DNA of 64,000 nucleotides from Ypsolopha sequella. Lineage: Eukaryota > Arthropoda > Insecta > Lepidoptera > Ypsolophidae. The stretch lies in contig OW203990.1 of NCBI GenBank assembly GCA_934047225.1, positions 22,671,045 through 22,735,044 of the forward strand, given 5' to 3'. Shown here piece by piece: positions 48,460 through 60,526 of this stretch. The notes beneath the pieces were generated by a model. That model was not told the origin of the DNA. It did no database searches and saw nothing but the letters and a program-made list of their open reading frames with translations. Positions within the stretch are counted from its first letter, which is position 1; the number at the start of each line of letters is the position of its first letter. The position numbers were made by a program, and so were the translations under genes.

Positions 48460-48865
48460 TTATAGTAGTTTATGCTACAAGGGCGCAAAGGAATAAATTA
48501 CGAGGACGATTTAAAACACGAGCGTAGCGAGTGTTTTAAACGTAACCCAGTAATTTATTGCTTTTACGCCCGTGTATCATACTACATTTTTCAATGCATA
48601 GTGTGAGGAAAAGAAAACAAATATAATCTTGTGAACTTTAAATTATAATTGGCTCAAAAGGACTGTATCCAGAGGCGTTAAACAGTGGGAAAAAAAGTAT
48701 AACGTCTATGGTACACAGGAAAGGCTGCAGGTCAGCCAACCATTGTAAATAAATTAAAAAATAATAATAATAATAAAGCCCTAGGGCAAAATAATCGATT
48801 CTGTTCGGTTTTGATGCATAAAAAGTGGGCCTTTACGAGCACATGCATTGAAAAATATTTTATTT
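48460..48865. repeat. Interspersed repeat, copy 2 (copy 1 at 17540-17940)
   Basis: Same order of blocks as copy 1: TATAGTAGTTTATGCTAC, the CACGAGCGTAGCGAGTG hairpin, CCGTGTATCATACTAC, (AAT)n and GGGCCTTTACGAGCAC. Confidence 0.75.
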
Positions 48866-48975
48866 TACGGGTATTATATTAAATACAACCACGATACAAG
48901 ATTTTTGTTGTGTAGAATAGTTAAGTAGGTAATTTTAACAATCAAACAAACTTCATAGTATGCAAGGGTTGTAAG

Positions 48976-49853
48976 TAGAGATGAAACGGATAGTGATTTG
49001 GCCGGATACCGGATACCGGATATCCGGCGACGCACTAGGCCGGATAGCCGGATATCCGGCGGCCGGATATCCGGCTCAAGATATGCGTTTCGCACTTATT
49101 GAGCAAGTCTAAATATTACGCACCAAGGTGCGTGCGGGTGCAAGTAAGATTATTCGAGCATTTTTTAAATGAAGATCATTTCTAAATGATCGTATCACAA
49201 TCATACAAATGCTGGTTTGCAAACGCGAAACAATTTCCGATCCTAACGAAATTTGTAAATATGTATCTTTTGTCTCCTTGGAGTGGTGTATACTGTATAT
49301 AAATGGACAGGTATCTTTAAATGAAACCGCATAATATACTGTTCATACTGAACAAATTTTCCAAAGTAACATATTGAAAAAACAAAATTGAACCTGCCCG
49401 CCCAGTGCCCTTTCAAAATTTAAAGTAGGTTTTCATAATGAGTATTTTTTTCATTTCCACAAGTATGTTTCTTTGGAAAAGTTGTTTAGTATGATTTCAG
49501 TATGACCATGTGTTTTTATTAAAAGATACATGTTGAGTTACATTCGGTACATTGTGAGAGCAAAAGAAGCTGGTGTAATGTATGAAGAAAAGCATAAACG
49601 TTTATTCCCAACAATTGATGTAAAGCTTGTCTTTATCTACCATAGCTCAATTCTTATTCACTTTATGTATTAGAATTTAGATTATTCAATCATTGATACA
49701 ACTATTTTGTGATTTAAACGACTTTTTGTATGTTGAGTTAAGTATCCGGTATCCGGCCGGATACTGACTACTATCCGGCCGGATACCGGATACCAAAAAT
49801 ATGGCCGGATAGGCCGGATACCGGATAGCAACCGGATATCCGTTTCATCATTA
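48976..49853. mobile_element. hAT-type element packed with CCGGATA motifs
   Basis: The ends TAGAGATGAAACGGATA and TATCCGTTTCATCATTA are inverted and flanked by GTTGTAAG (48968-48975) and GTTGTAAC (49854-49861), an 8-base duplication with one mismatch. Both subterminal zones (about 49000-49080 and 49740-49845) carry dense CCGGATA/TATCCGG motifs, more than fifteen in all, likely transposase-binding sites (inference from hAT biology). No transposase frame is seen. Confidence 0.8.
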
Positions 49854-49861
49854 GTTGTAAC

Positions 49862-52800
49862 CATGTAATGAGTAATTATTGCAACGTCAAGTTATTATTG
49901 CTATTTTGAGAGGCATATATGATGTGCCCATAATATAGACAAGCCCCTTTTCTCGAAATTTGATTATAAATTCCCTTTAAAACTTATCCTTCTTAATTTT
50001 TCGGTTGTATGTATAAATTCTAAAAGCTAATATTTTTTAATGCAACATCATTAAAACTGGTAATAATACTCATTTATTTCGGGATTGCAAGATTTTCGTA
50101 TTGAGTATCTATGGATAAAATCAATGTTACGTCGCAAGTACATAAACCCCTTGTAAATAGGTTAACACCTTCTGAATAATACAAATAGATATAAATATAT
50201 CGAGGTGGTGTCAGAGGTGTTCCAGAGTGTGAACTATGCAACGCAAGTCACAGTCCACACTCGGTACACCCGCGATTCAGCGATTATTTCGTCCCAACGT
50301 AGCGGGTGGTGAACCCTATTTCATTCGCCTTCGGGCACAAATACACGCTTTTAAGGGCATGCATTTTTAAATTTTTCTTTCATTTCCAAAGAAATTATGT
50401 ACGAGTAGTATGCAGCCATCGCACAATGCCCTAAAAATGCATAGTTGCATTCCTTTGTACATGAACACAAACAGAGAGAATACCCAAAAAAACTAGTTAC
50501 AGATAATGAAGTTCAAACAAGTGTCCTTCGCATAGCTTCCCCAGTGGCAAACCAAAGTAGTGACGCTGCAGCATCAGCGTCTGTCACGGTACATTTAACA
50601 TTTATTTATGTGGGAAATGGCTCGCCAGCCACTGGAACATTACTTCTTATTCATTGATGATCTGTGTCACTGCCAGTAATTATGTGCTCCTATGATTTTT
50701 ATCCCCTTTAGGTGTTGATAATCCGTAAAATTTGACCTATAACTGTGAATGTTCACATAGAAGTACCCTTCCTAGCAAAATGTTATTATCTTGATTCTGA
50801 TAAGTAAGCAGTTAGCGACACAAAAGTTTACTGACCCAATAGAAGTTTGACGGCTTGCGCAATGCGGTGAAAATGATTAGTTTTCTTTCACATGAATCAG
50901 AATTTGGCCCCAATTTTCCGGCACACGACCGACTCGCATCCTACACACCATGAGAGATCCTTTGTGTTTTACAAAGACAATCCGTTACTATGAGTGTAGG
51001 AAAACATGCTAAGCCGGTGGTACATTTACATACACCAGCAAAAAGTGGTCTCGAGGAACGGGGCGGCTGTAGGCGACCGCGTCAGACTATTCAATAGACG
51101 ACACGTAAATGGAGGCAAAAAATAATAGCACCGGAGGCGGTGAGTCGGTGAGTAGACAAACGGCGAGGTCCAATGACCCAAATGGTTCATTACTAGGCCG
51201 CGAACGCGGTGCTAACGAAAGAAAAATCGGTCACCTCGTGTGCGAGCAAACACATACAGCTCCATTGTAGCCCAATTAATGATAGTAATTACGGTGGGTT
51301 TTCTCTTCTAGTTCTTTATGAAGTGGCCTCGCAGGAAATAAATAATAAGCAGAAATAATTAAAGGAAACACCGGGACTGTACTCGAGTACGCGAACGTCA
51401 CGAATCAAACCATAAAGGAAAAGGAAATCTATAACATAAGTACACGCCATAGAAGGAAACGTTTTAAACAGCTCGACTGTAATGAATCCGAAAATAAAAT
51501 CCAGACAAAAAGCGTGGATGTGCTAAGTATTAGTTGAATGCTCAGTACCATATGTGCGGCTAGCAATGACCACGGCGAAATAATCTGGTGCCGTAAATGG
51601 TAGGCTCACGGAAACCTGATCAGGCCAACACGAGTCCAACACAATCTAAACAATTTATCAAAATAGCGCCTATACATGGACTTCCTGGAGCCCTGGGATT
51701 CTTCTAAGCACTTAACAAATCTTGTACGCATTGCTAATCAACCGGCTCTAAAGAAAACCACTTTTTGTACGGGCAATCAGTACTAATGATCGGACCAAAT
51801 AAACCAATGATATTCATATGGTTTGTCCATTATTAGCATTCATATATTTTTCCATAGATTTGCGTTATTTACGGAAAGACCAATGGAATGTTTAGCGAAT
51901 GCGTTTGTTTCATACGGCGCAGGTCCTAACCTGCAAGTTTATTTCTCAAAACATTACGGTACTGTACCGAGGTCGAGAGGAGACCCCACATTTCAACGAG
52001 TAATGCAATAAAATCTGAGTTAAAAGTAACGGTGCTCATTAATCATTGAGGTCACACAACCTCTAACAGGACATGACTCGATAAGATTCCTCGCTACCAC
52101 AATCATTTCAGATAACTGATGATCGTGCACCTTTGTTGTTATTGTTGTTGTTGTGAGTTATTGGTTCGAGCAAAATCGTTTATAGCATAATCATTTATTT
52201 TGTATTCACGTATTTGATGACATGATTTCTAAAGGATATTTTTAATGTATGCACAGCGATTGAAACTAAACGAATATAGTGAACAATAAGTGTATTGGTC
52301 AGCAATACGCCGACGACGCGCGTTGGCGGCGAGGTCGCGTGCGCATTGTCTGTCACTTGGGGAATGCACGAAAGCAAACTTGCATTTTTCACTTCGATGC
52401 ATCTTGCCTTGCTCGTGTTTCACCGAGAATTCTTCACCGAGCCGCGAAACTTTAATGGAGCAAAAATTAAAAATGTTCTTAATTACAGAATTCCACGAAT
52501 CACTGTAAATCACATTGTGATCATAAAATCAGATCAGATTTAGCTTTTCTAGACCGCGCCGAGAACAATGCGTTCATTTGGAGGAAATCTACAATGATAA
52601 TAATGAAGAGGAAATGTTCGTCTGTTTGTTTGTTTGATGGGACTAATCTCCGGAACTACAAAACCAAATTTAAAATTCTTTTAGTGTTCTTATTAATCTT
52701 GACAGTTTTTTTTTGGACAACATAAAATAAAAAATATCTCCCAGGTTTTGATTCAAAAACTGCTGTTGCTGAAAACGAGACGCACAGAGCAGGAGTGAGC

Positions 52801-52900
52801 AAAAATTATAATGAAAAAAAATAAAGGCAAGAAAACATCTTTTTTGTTTGAAATTTTTTATGGGGTGTCCAATTGAGCATATTTAGGAACCTATATGTCA
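49862..52900. other. Three kilobases without a recognised gene
   Basis: Only short frames without splice context or family match, for example around 50445-50657. Some stretches are less AT-rich (50900-51250, 52290-52350), but nothing I can name. Confidence 0.45.
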
Positions 52901-53118
52901 CAGGCAAATAGTTAAATTCGTCAGTTTACAAACGGGGCGTCGTCAGTTTCTAAACGCTCGCTGTTTTGCAATTTGCGTCATATCGTAGAATTCGGCATTT
53001 TATAATTTGCCCAGGCATATCGTAGCGTTTCTTGTTTTGTGTCAGTTTAGAGTCTTACAGTGAGCTTTTAGAAACTGACGACGCCATTCGTAAACTGACG
53101 ATTTATACAATTTGCCTG
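52901..53118. mobile_element. MITE with repeated GTCAGTTT motifs in its arms
   Basis: Inverted ends CAGGCAAATAGTTAAATTCG and its counterpart ending ATTTGCCTG. Each arm continues with CGTCAGTTTAC and CGTCGTCAGTTTCTAAA, pairing across about 70 bases. Confidence 0.75.
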
Positions 53119-53559
53119 CAGCATATACACGTTTACGTAATAGACATTTATAATTTTTTGGGTACCAACGTGGAATTGTCATTGAATTATTATTTAAGTA
53201 AATATGTATGTACCTAATATATCCCTCCATATAATTTTTAGAGATCAGTTAAAAAACGAAATCAAATAAAGGAAGAACATAATATTATGGATACTTTCTG
53301 AAAGTATAAGCGAAGAACTCTAGAAAAAATTACGCTGGCAAAGTCGCGGCAAAAAGGCATGGTGCATTTTTATCGACTCAATACACAACATGCTATAAAA
53401 AAACTACCCTCAACTCCATTTATAATACACAAAAGCACCAGTAAGTAGAAAGTTTATTTCAAGCCACCATTAATTACACTGGTCAATAAAAAAATCTCAT
53501 TTTTTTTTGGTGTTTGATTTTTTTCTTTCGTTTCTTGTATATATTTGTACGCGGTATTC

Positions 53560-54480
53560 AAATCTGAGCTCAGATTTTCTCTACCACGTCGCAATATTTA
53601 TCTAAGACAGATTGTATTATTTATTACTTTAGGGGGCTCCACAGTTCGAAAAATTTGAATTTCATAAAATTAAAAAAATTTGCAAATCAGAATTTATTTT
53701 TTTTTTATTTTTGATATTATAATTAACATAAACCAATGGAATTTTTGCGATTGCAACATACACAATACACAAGGTTTTGTTGAAAAGCTATTGAGTGAAT
53801 TTTGAATTTAAGTGTTCTGTTTCGATTAATTAGAAAAAGGCGGGTTTTTCACAATCCGGCTGCGAAACCGCTCATAATGTTAAAATTAACATTTTAAAAT
53901 AATAACATTAATTTTTAATTTAAAAAAAGAATTGAGAGCTGATAGAGAAAATCTGAGTTCAGATTTAGATTCAGCCCATCATTTTTTATAAGAATAACAA
54001 ATAACATTCCGAGCACCAAAAACCTTGTTGGACAGTGTTATCAATATCAACAGTAACTGTATATTTAAAACACTATCAGGGAAGAAAAGTTGACATTTTA
54101 TTAATATTAACTAAGTACAAGAAAAAGATAAACATTAAAATAAAAAGAAAATAGCACAAAACTAAACTGGTCGCTGCTCAGCTACTGTCAGTTTGCACAT
54201 ACACTATTGAGTGAATTTTGAATTTAAGTGTTCTGTTTCGATTAATTAGAAAAAGACGGATTTTACCCCAATTTGTCAGAATATCAAAAAAAGTGTAAAT
54301 TTAGACCTCATTTCAATAATTATTTCTATCGAGTGAAATTCCTTCAATCGCGTTTCTGATAGACCAAAATCTAGAAAAAGGTCCTAAAATTGTTATACTA
54401 ATTTATTTAACTTGGGACTACTTTTGAACAGGAGATAAATAACTTCAAAAAGTGTCGATATTGACGATATACCCCCTTAA
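53560..54480. repeat. Composite of repeat fragments incl. TTAA MITE copy D
   Basis: A ~59-base block (TTGAGTGAATTTTGAATTTA...) is present twice, at 53791-53850 and 54206-54264. The second runs into a fragment matching MITE copy C, which ends ATACCCCCTTAA at 54480. A small inverted pair (CTGAGCTCAGATTTTCTC and GAGAAAATCTGAG) lies at 53565 and 53944. Confidence 0.55.
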
Positions 54481-55880
54481 TGAAAGGCCTTTTTCGCGAA
54501 CGTTCATACAGACGTCGCATTTTATTTCATGTATATATAAAGGGTAAAATCGATGCAAGAACTCCGTTGTAATAACAAATCTGGTGATTAATGCACCGGT
54601 GAAAGAAAATGAACGGTAAGTGGACGTTTCATTAGCTTTATTTTGAAACAAAAGCGTCCGAGAAACCGGTTCGATGACCTCAAAACTTTTCCCACAAAGA
54701 TGTGCCCGTCGAGGTTCTCGGAAGGACAACAAAGATCCTGTACGTGTATGTGACTCACGCGCAGCATGCATCTACCACCTTCCAGACCAGGCAAACAAAA
54801 CGACATCAACTATTCCAACCATTCTCCGAGAAGGATAAAATCAAACTTTCCAGTTTATGTCCTCAAAATAAGTAGTTTCCTAACTCGTCACGTGTATTGG
54901 CAAAATGCAAAATTTTCATTATGTACACTAAATAAATATTTCAAATGTTTGTATTTTAAGACGACTATCCTTGTGGAAATGTGAAATCCGTCATTTTTGA
55001 ATGTCGAAATCATCCTGTCGATTTGGGATACTGAAATTCTGCATACACACACCTTGTACCATCTCTAGCCTTTTTATATATTTATCATTTTATAGCTATA
55101 CTACGATTTATGAATAGCTAAAAATCATTAAAAAAAAAGGTTTTTCGCCCTTTTCTCGTCTAGTACGGGATAAAATGCAGAACTAATCACATAAGCAGAT
55201 GTGGCTTGCGAGTATAAAAACGAAGAGAACCATCTGAATGATTTTTCTTCAATTTGTAAATAAAATTTTTTTTTACATAATTTATTATTAATTTTAATAT
55301 TATTGATTTAGCATGTTGGAATAATTCCAAACTCCAATTGAAATATTGGCACTACTTAGCTAAAGAACGGTCACGGAAAGTTGTAGAAACAAAATGCTTT
55401 TCGAGATTTAGTGCAATTTTACGATTTTCCCGCCAATTTCACAACCTTAAGCTTATCCCAATTTTGTCCCTTTTATAAGTCATTTTAAAACATGGAATTG
55501 TGATATTTTTTATTTCTGAAAAATATGTATTATATTTTAGATATTGACATCATTTCTGTAGACTTTTTAACGGTTCAAAACGCAGTACGTTATAATCTAC
55601 TTGATCGAAAAAAAAATCCGAAACTGTCGAATTTAAGTTTTTTCGTTTTATATAAAATTTACATTACCAAATTGTATGAAAATTGCAGGACATTACATGG
55701 AAAGAAAAGGTAATTTAGTAAGTACTTTAACGGATACCTTTTTGGAAATTTCAATTATATATTAAAAAGCTTGTTTTTATATTGAACTATTTAGAGACTA
55801 CTGTTACAAAATAGAATTAACTATAAAGAAAAGAAATAAGAACAAACAAGACAAAAATTAAATATAACGCATTATGATAG
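54481..55880. other. AT-rich stretch without genes
   Basis: Open frames on both strands around 54450-54980 overlap and show no family or splice support. Confidence 0.4.
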
Positions 55881-55889
55881 ATACATACA

Positions 55890-56430
55890 TATACTCACGC
55901 ACGTCTCCCAGAGGGGTAGACAGAGACTACGGATTCCCATCTGCTAAGATCCAGACACACTTCTTTCACCTCTTCCACATCCACCAATCTAGTCATACAA
56001 CCACTTCTATTCCAGCCCCCCTATTCTGTATCTTTAGTTGCCAACTGTACTAGGTGCCTATCATCAAAAACATAGATAAAAACTGAAATTTCAAAATTGC
56101 CTTTAGCGGGTATTGAACTATTAACAATCTGTGTCGTCACTTCAAGTGCGAACATATCCTTAGGAAATCGGAATCCGATAGTATATCTATGTTTTTGATG
56201 ATAGGCACCCAGTACAGAAGGCAACTAGAGATACATAATAGGCCCGCAGGTCAAAAGTTGACATGGCCCTTCTTCAGTATATCGCCAATTTGGTCAGCAT
56301 ACGTCCTTCTAGGGCGGCCTGGTCGAGCTGTACCTTCCACTTGCGCACCATAAATTTCTTTCGTCACTCTACTTTCATTCATCCTCTGTACTACATGTCC
56401 AAACCAAAATTACGATAATGTGAAAAATCT
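55890..56430 (-). pseudogene. LINE reverse-transcriptase C-terminal fragment, split by a MITE
   Basis: The minus strand reads [14 protein letters not shown], then [18 protein letters not shown], is interrupted by the MITE at 56012-56250, and resumes with RLVDVEE-type text to VVSAYPSG. W-F-G-H-V...R-M and R-P-G-R-P-R-R are the usual end of non-LTR reverse transcriptases. It is the best preserved copy of this family here. Confidence 0.75.
56012..56250. mobile_element. MITE (copy 2 of 2733-2972), inserted in a LINE
   Basis: Inverted relative to the copy at 2733-2972, with ends CCAGCCCCCCTATTCTGTAT and GATACATAATAGGCCCGC. Comparing the LINE copies at 9860-10140 and 55890-56430 shows the extra block exactly here, which proves an insertion. 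Confidence 0.8.
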
Positions 56431-56884
56431 TGCTTGTAATATGGAAGAAGTTATTATAAAAAGTTAGATTTAACAAACTATAAAGGTTGTTTCGATCATT
56501 TTATCACCAGCTAAAGCAAACGTTAAGTGACGAAAAGTTATGTATGTTAAATTGAGAGGACAGAAAGCTCGAGATTGTGCATTCACCGATACAGTTCGAT
56601 TGCTCGAAGGCTGGTGTGGGCGTCACATTACCGTCGGCGTCGTCGGCCATCCTTCATACACCACATCGCTCGTTCCCATAATTTAGATTCGGGGCCGCCG
56701 TCACACTTCCGACAACGATTAGAAAGGAGACAGCAATTGTACTGATATGTAAAAAACACTCCTATGTGGGTGGCGGAAATACCATATATCTAGTAGCGTT
56801 ATGAACCGTTGGTGTATTAAAGAAAACTAAGAAAAATCCGCTGCGCAATTAACCCTTAAACACCGATGTGTCGACGGTTACACT

Positions 56885-57527
56885 AGTGGGGTGGGGTAGC
56901 CAATAAAACTTCACACCTGGCAACCAATGTGCCCCTTTGGAACCACTTTGGAACTACATGAGTAGACGAATCCAAAAAGCCCGGGACACGAATTTTCCTG
57001 GCTCTCTAGCGGATTTGGCAGCACATTTACCGGCAGTAACGTATTTAGCGCTAATTCGGAAAGTGTATACACGATTCTGGCTTAACTAAGCGTCCTAGAG
57101 CAAAATATGCATGGGTATGACCCCCCAAATGTGGCCATAAAACCTTAATTCCCAATAAGCCAGAGCGAAAGAATAAGGAGTCCAAGATTTCAAGCGGAAC
57201 TTTGGACCTGATGAGGCAAAGACGGGAAATGTCTTCAGATTCGGCAGATTACCCCCTGGTAGATTGACCTGCGCCAACATAACACTCGCATCATTAAAGC
57301 AGCGATTGAGCGAAACAAAGGCTCAAAAGTTTTTGCCCTGCTATTGGGAAGGACTAATCTGACGAAGCTGAAGACATCTGACAGTAGAACTGTTACCTCT
57401 AGGCCAGAAATCCTCACTGAAATCGAGAATTTCTATATATATATGATATAAAAATATGATTGTATTTGGATAAAAAAAATGGAATAATATGGTACTGTAT
57501 ATCGTCACCTTAAATGGAAAATTAAAC
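56885..57527. repeat. Left arm of a ~4-kb inverted-repeat structure
   Basis: From TAGTGGGGTGGGG through CACACCTGGCAACCAATG, ACGTATTTAGCGCTAATTCG and AGAGCAAAATATGCAT it pairs with 60527-60941 read backwards. A LINE piece (about 57160-57440) interrupts it before the last paired block, ATATCGTCACCTTAAATGG. Confidence 0.75.
57292..57436 (+). pseudogene. LINE ORF2 fragment (between endonuclease and RT)
   Basis: The frame reads KAAIERNKGSKVFALLLGRT, then NLTKLKTSDS and SRPEILTEIENFY. The pattern of a Thr/Asp turn and then E-I-L-x-E-I-E-x-F-Y is typical just before the reverse-transcriptase core of non-LTR elements. It is inserted in the left inverted arm. Confidence 0.5.
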
Positions 57528-57959
57528 AAGTAACATTTTTTCCAAAACACGTTTTATTGCATTTTCTAAACGTCCGATTTTTTTCTCCATCTTTTGGTCT
57601 GGGAAACGATTTTCTACTCCCTTTATTTCCTGAGATAGCTGTTTGTGGCCAAACTGGTTAATCCGCAAAACAACTAGAAAACTGATTGGGAAAACTATAT
57701 TAAAATCACTTATACAATAAGGATTAAAGAGATTCACTCTACCTGTAGTTTTTTCATAAGGATAAAAAAAATAACTCACCTTATTGAATTTTGGCAAGAA
57801 ACATATTTCGAACTGATGATAATAACCAAAAGGCAAAAATACATAACGGCTCTTATTGAAATGGAGTAAACTAATATTTAAATCGATGCTAACCGTACTT
57901 TAAGGAAAAAACAAGTCTTTATTTATTTTTCGCCTGTAAAGGTTATCTTGCAAATATGC

Positions 57960-58384
57960 AATATAAGCAAGAGCAGTGGTTTCAGTGCTCTGGTGCAGCA
58001 GTGCAAATCTATCATCTGGGACGAATGTCTTTCAAGCGTGCGATTGAGGCGCTCGATCGCAGCTTGCAAGACATCCACGGCAATCGAATGTTGATGGGTG
58101 GAGTTGTCGTCTTGCTCGCAGGTGACCTCCGGCAGACGCTGCCAGTCATCAAACGAGACACTGCAGCAGACGAGATTAACGCTTGTCTCAAGGCTTCCCC
58201 AATGTGGGCAAAGGTAGAGAGATTGCACCTCACTACAAATATGAGAGTCCAGCTCTACAATCTCGAGATTGGTGAAGGCCGCATAGCAATGGATGCGGAA
58301 GGCCTAATCAAATTTGAAAGCCGCTTCTGCAATGTTGTAACTTCGGAAGATAACCTAATAAATGAGGTTTTTCCGAGCTTATAA
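57960..58384 (+). pseudogene. Helitron-type (PIF1-like) helicase fragment
   Basis: The main frame reads MSFKRAIEALDRSLQDIHGN, then VVVLLAGDLRQTLPVIKRDT, DEINACLKASPMW, LTTNMRVQL and a stretch ending LINEVFPSL. GGDxRQxLPV-like and L-T-x-N-M-R are hallmarks of PIF1-type helicases of Helitrons. The Walker B WDEC (58017-58028) lies in another frame just before MSFKR, so a small indel breaks the gene. Walker A and the Rep domain are absent; only the middle of the helicase remains. It was once part of a rolling-circle transposon. Confidence 0.85.
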
Positions 58385-58599
58385 CTGATTTGTTTGTTAT
58401 TCCTGTAATAATAAAATTGTATTTCTATAACCAAAAGATCTGTTCACCTCGATGTGGTACTGGTAATGTTCTCTATCCATTCGGTGCATGTAACTGTATG
58501 CAACTTTCAGTTACCTTACCTATGAAACTACGGGTCGATTGTTGTTTATTTATTGGTTCATATGTTATTATTTGATAAAAGAGATTATGTATGACTGAA

Positions 58600-58826
58600 A
58601 TTCAAAATTCAAAAAGTTCATTTTGCAAAGTAGGTATATATAATACATGTTTCACAAGTCAAATTTTAATCTTATAAAAATATATGTAATAAAATAATAA
58701 ATGTACATGAACTACTTAGATTAAATGTTTATTTAATTTATGTAGCAATATATATACGATTAAAATTATAGGTAAAATATTATTATACAAGGTGAAATCC
58801 AATCAACCGCCCGAACCCATACCGGA
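58600..58826 (-). repeat. 3' end of a retrotransposon (copy 2)
   Basis: Read on the minus strand it matches 29515-29735, from GGTTCGGGCGGTTGATTGGA to the AT-rich tail. It interrupts the tandem repeat array between units 1 and 2. Confidence 0.65.
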
Positions 58827-59111
58827 TTTGTTTTGTTGTTCCTATATTAAATAAATTATATTGCTTTAACCAAAAAGCTTTAGGGTGCAATTGTGTAATA
58901 AGATCGTGTTCATTTGACAGCTTAAAACGTACGATTTTAATTTTCAAACTGAACAAATTAGCCTGTTTGACAATTAAACCCGTATGTATTTTTTGAGCTG
59001 TCAAATAAATCCGATTTTCTTACACAATTCCACTTGTTCAAGTCGATGTGGCACTGGTGATGTTTTCCATCCACATACGTGCATGTTACTGTATGCAACT
59101 TTCAGTGAACT

Positions 59112-59250
59112 TACAGTACGCGGTGGTATATAATGCGCACCGGCTATCTTCGGCTTCGTAGAGCGTCGTCTCTGTCACCGACTGTTAGTGCTTCGTGCAA
59201 CAGAGATGATGCTACGATACGATGTATATTATTTATCGCCGCGTACTGTA
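59112..59250. mobile_element. Foldback MITE (copy 2 of 16168-16310)
   Basis: Arms TACAGTACGCGG and CCGCGTACTGTA are perfect inverted ends here. The interior CGGCTATCTTCGGCTTCGTA is shared with 16168-16310 and with the partial copy near 59640-59700. Confidence 0.8.
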
Positions 59251-59789
59251 CTTAACAAATTAAGAGTTGTTTGTTAGTTTGTTTGTTTGTTTATTAGTTC
59301 ATATTGTTTTATAAAAGAGATTATCTATGACTGATTTTTTTTGTCGTTCCTATATTAATAAGATTATATTGCTATAACCACAAGACTTTAGGTTGCAATT
59401 GTGTAAGAAGATAGTATCCATGAGACAGCTTAAAACGTGCGATTTCAATTTTCGAACGAAACAAATTAGCCCGTTTGACAATTAAAATCGTATGTATTTT
59501 TTGAGCTGTCAAGTGAATCCGCTTTTTTTACACAATTCTACTTGTTCACGTCAATGTGGCACTGGTGATGTTCTCCATCCACATGCTGATACGTGCATGT
59601 TACTGTGTATGCAATTTTCAGTGAACTTGCAGTATGCGGCGTTAAATAATGCGCATCGGCTATCTTCGGCTTCGTGAGCATCGTCTCTGTCACCGGACTT
59701 AGATTATAAAAAAAAGATTATGACTGCTTATGACTCTATAGGTATAATAAAATTAAACAATTATATCACGAAGGTTCTGCAGTTTTTAT

Positions 59790-59965
59790 TTATTTATTTA
59801 ATCGTATGTCCCAACCGGGTACTGGCCCGGTACTCCCAAAAAGATTCGGTCGATCGTTTATCGTCCGAGCATACGTCCATCTCTGACGCACGCATAGAGA
59901 GTGTGATAGAGATGGATATACGACCGAACGATGTTCGATCGAATTTTGTCACTTCGGAGTAGCCC
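59790..59965. repeat. Foldback with ATTCGGTCGATCG arms
   Basis: The arms GATTCGGTCGATCGTTTATC...CATACGTCCATCTCT and AGAGATGGATATACGACCGA...TTCGATCGAATTTTG pair around a short centre at about 59885. It is inside the 4-kb inverted-repeat structure. Confidence 0.6.
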
Positions 59966-60526
59966 CTCAGGATAGCGAAACAGGTTCTAAAATGAATTTG
60001 TTTTTCTTGTCTTATTAACGTAAAAACTTCTTTAAATAAAACTATAAAAAGACTTTATGTATGTTAATTAGCTCCCTAGTGATAGATTTCAGTTTTTGAA
60101 CAGCTCTTATTAAAATATTAGCTTTGAAGTTAATTCTAAAGTCATTCTAAGTACCAGAAAAGGTCTATTGGCAAATTCAACAACCATGAAAAATGGCAAA
60201 CTATAGAATGGCAAACATAAATAAGGCTTCTTAAATCATACAAAAAAGTCACAATTTTTACTTTATTGAACGGCAGAATTGGATAACAAACATGTAAACT
60301 AAATAACTGGGCATAATTTTGGAAAAGTATTTTGGAAAAATTGAATATACGGTAAATCATGGACATAGGAAATTATTCTCCAATATTATAAAATTATAAA
60401 AAGATCTTTCCAAAGCCCACAACATATAAAAAAATTAGAATTTTAGCTTTCTTATAACGGAGATATGAATTTTCTACCGAAAAAAAAACCACAAAATTGC
60501 GATTATCTTGGAACTTTTTTTTGTTG

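Larger units (their letters stand above)
58381..59740. repeat. Three-unit tandem repeat of ~400-500 bases
   Basis: Units start near 58390, 58827 and 59334. Each contains TTCCTATATTAA-like, then GATGTGGCACTGGTGATGTT, CGTGCATGTTACTGTATGCA and finally AAAAGAGATTATCTATGACTG. Unit 1 is shortened and cut by a retrotransposon tail. Units 2 and 3 each hold a foldback MITE copy at the same place, so the MITE came before that duplication. Confidence 0.75.

Noticed and set aside
50445..50657. Plus-strand frame LHSFVHEHKQREYPKKLVTD-like, considered as a gene or transposase piece
   Set aside because: Short, no recognised motif, and no other part of a known protein around it.
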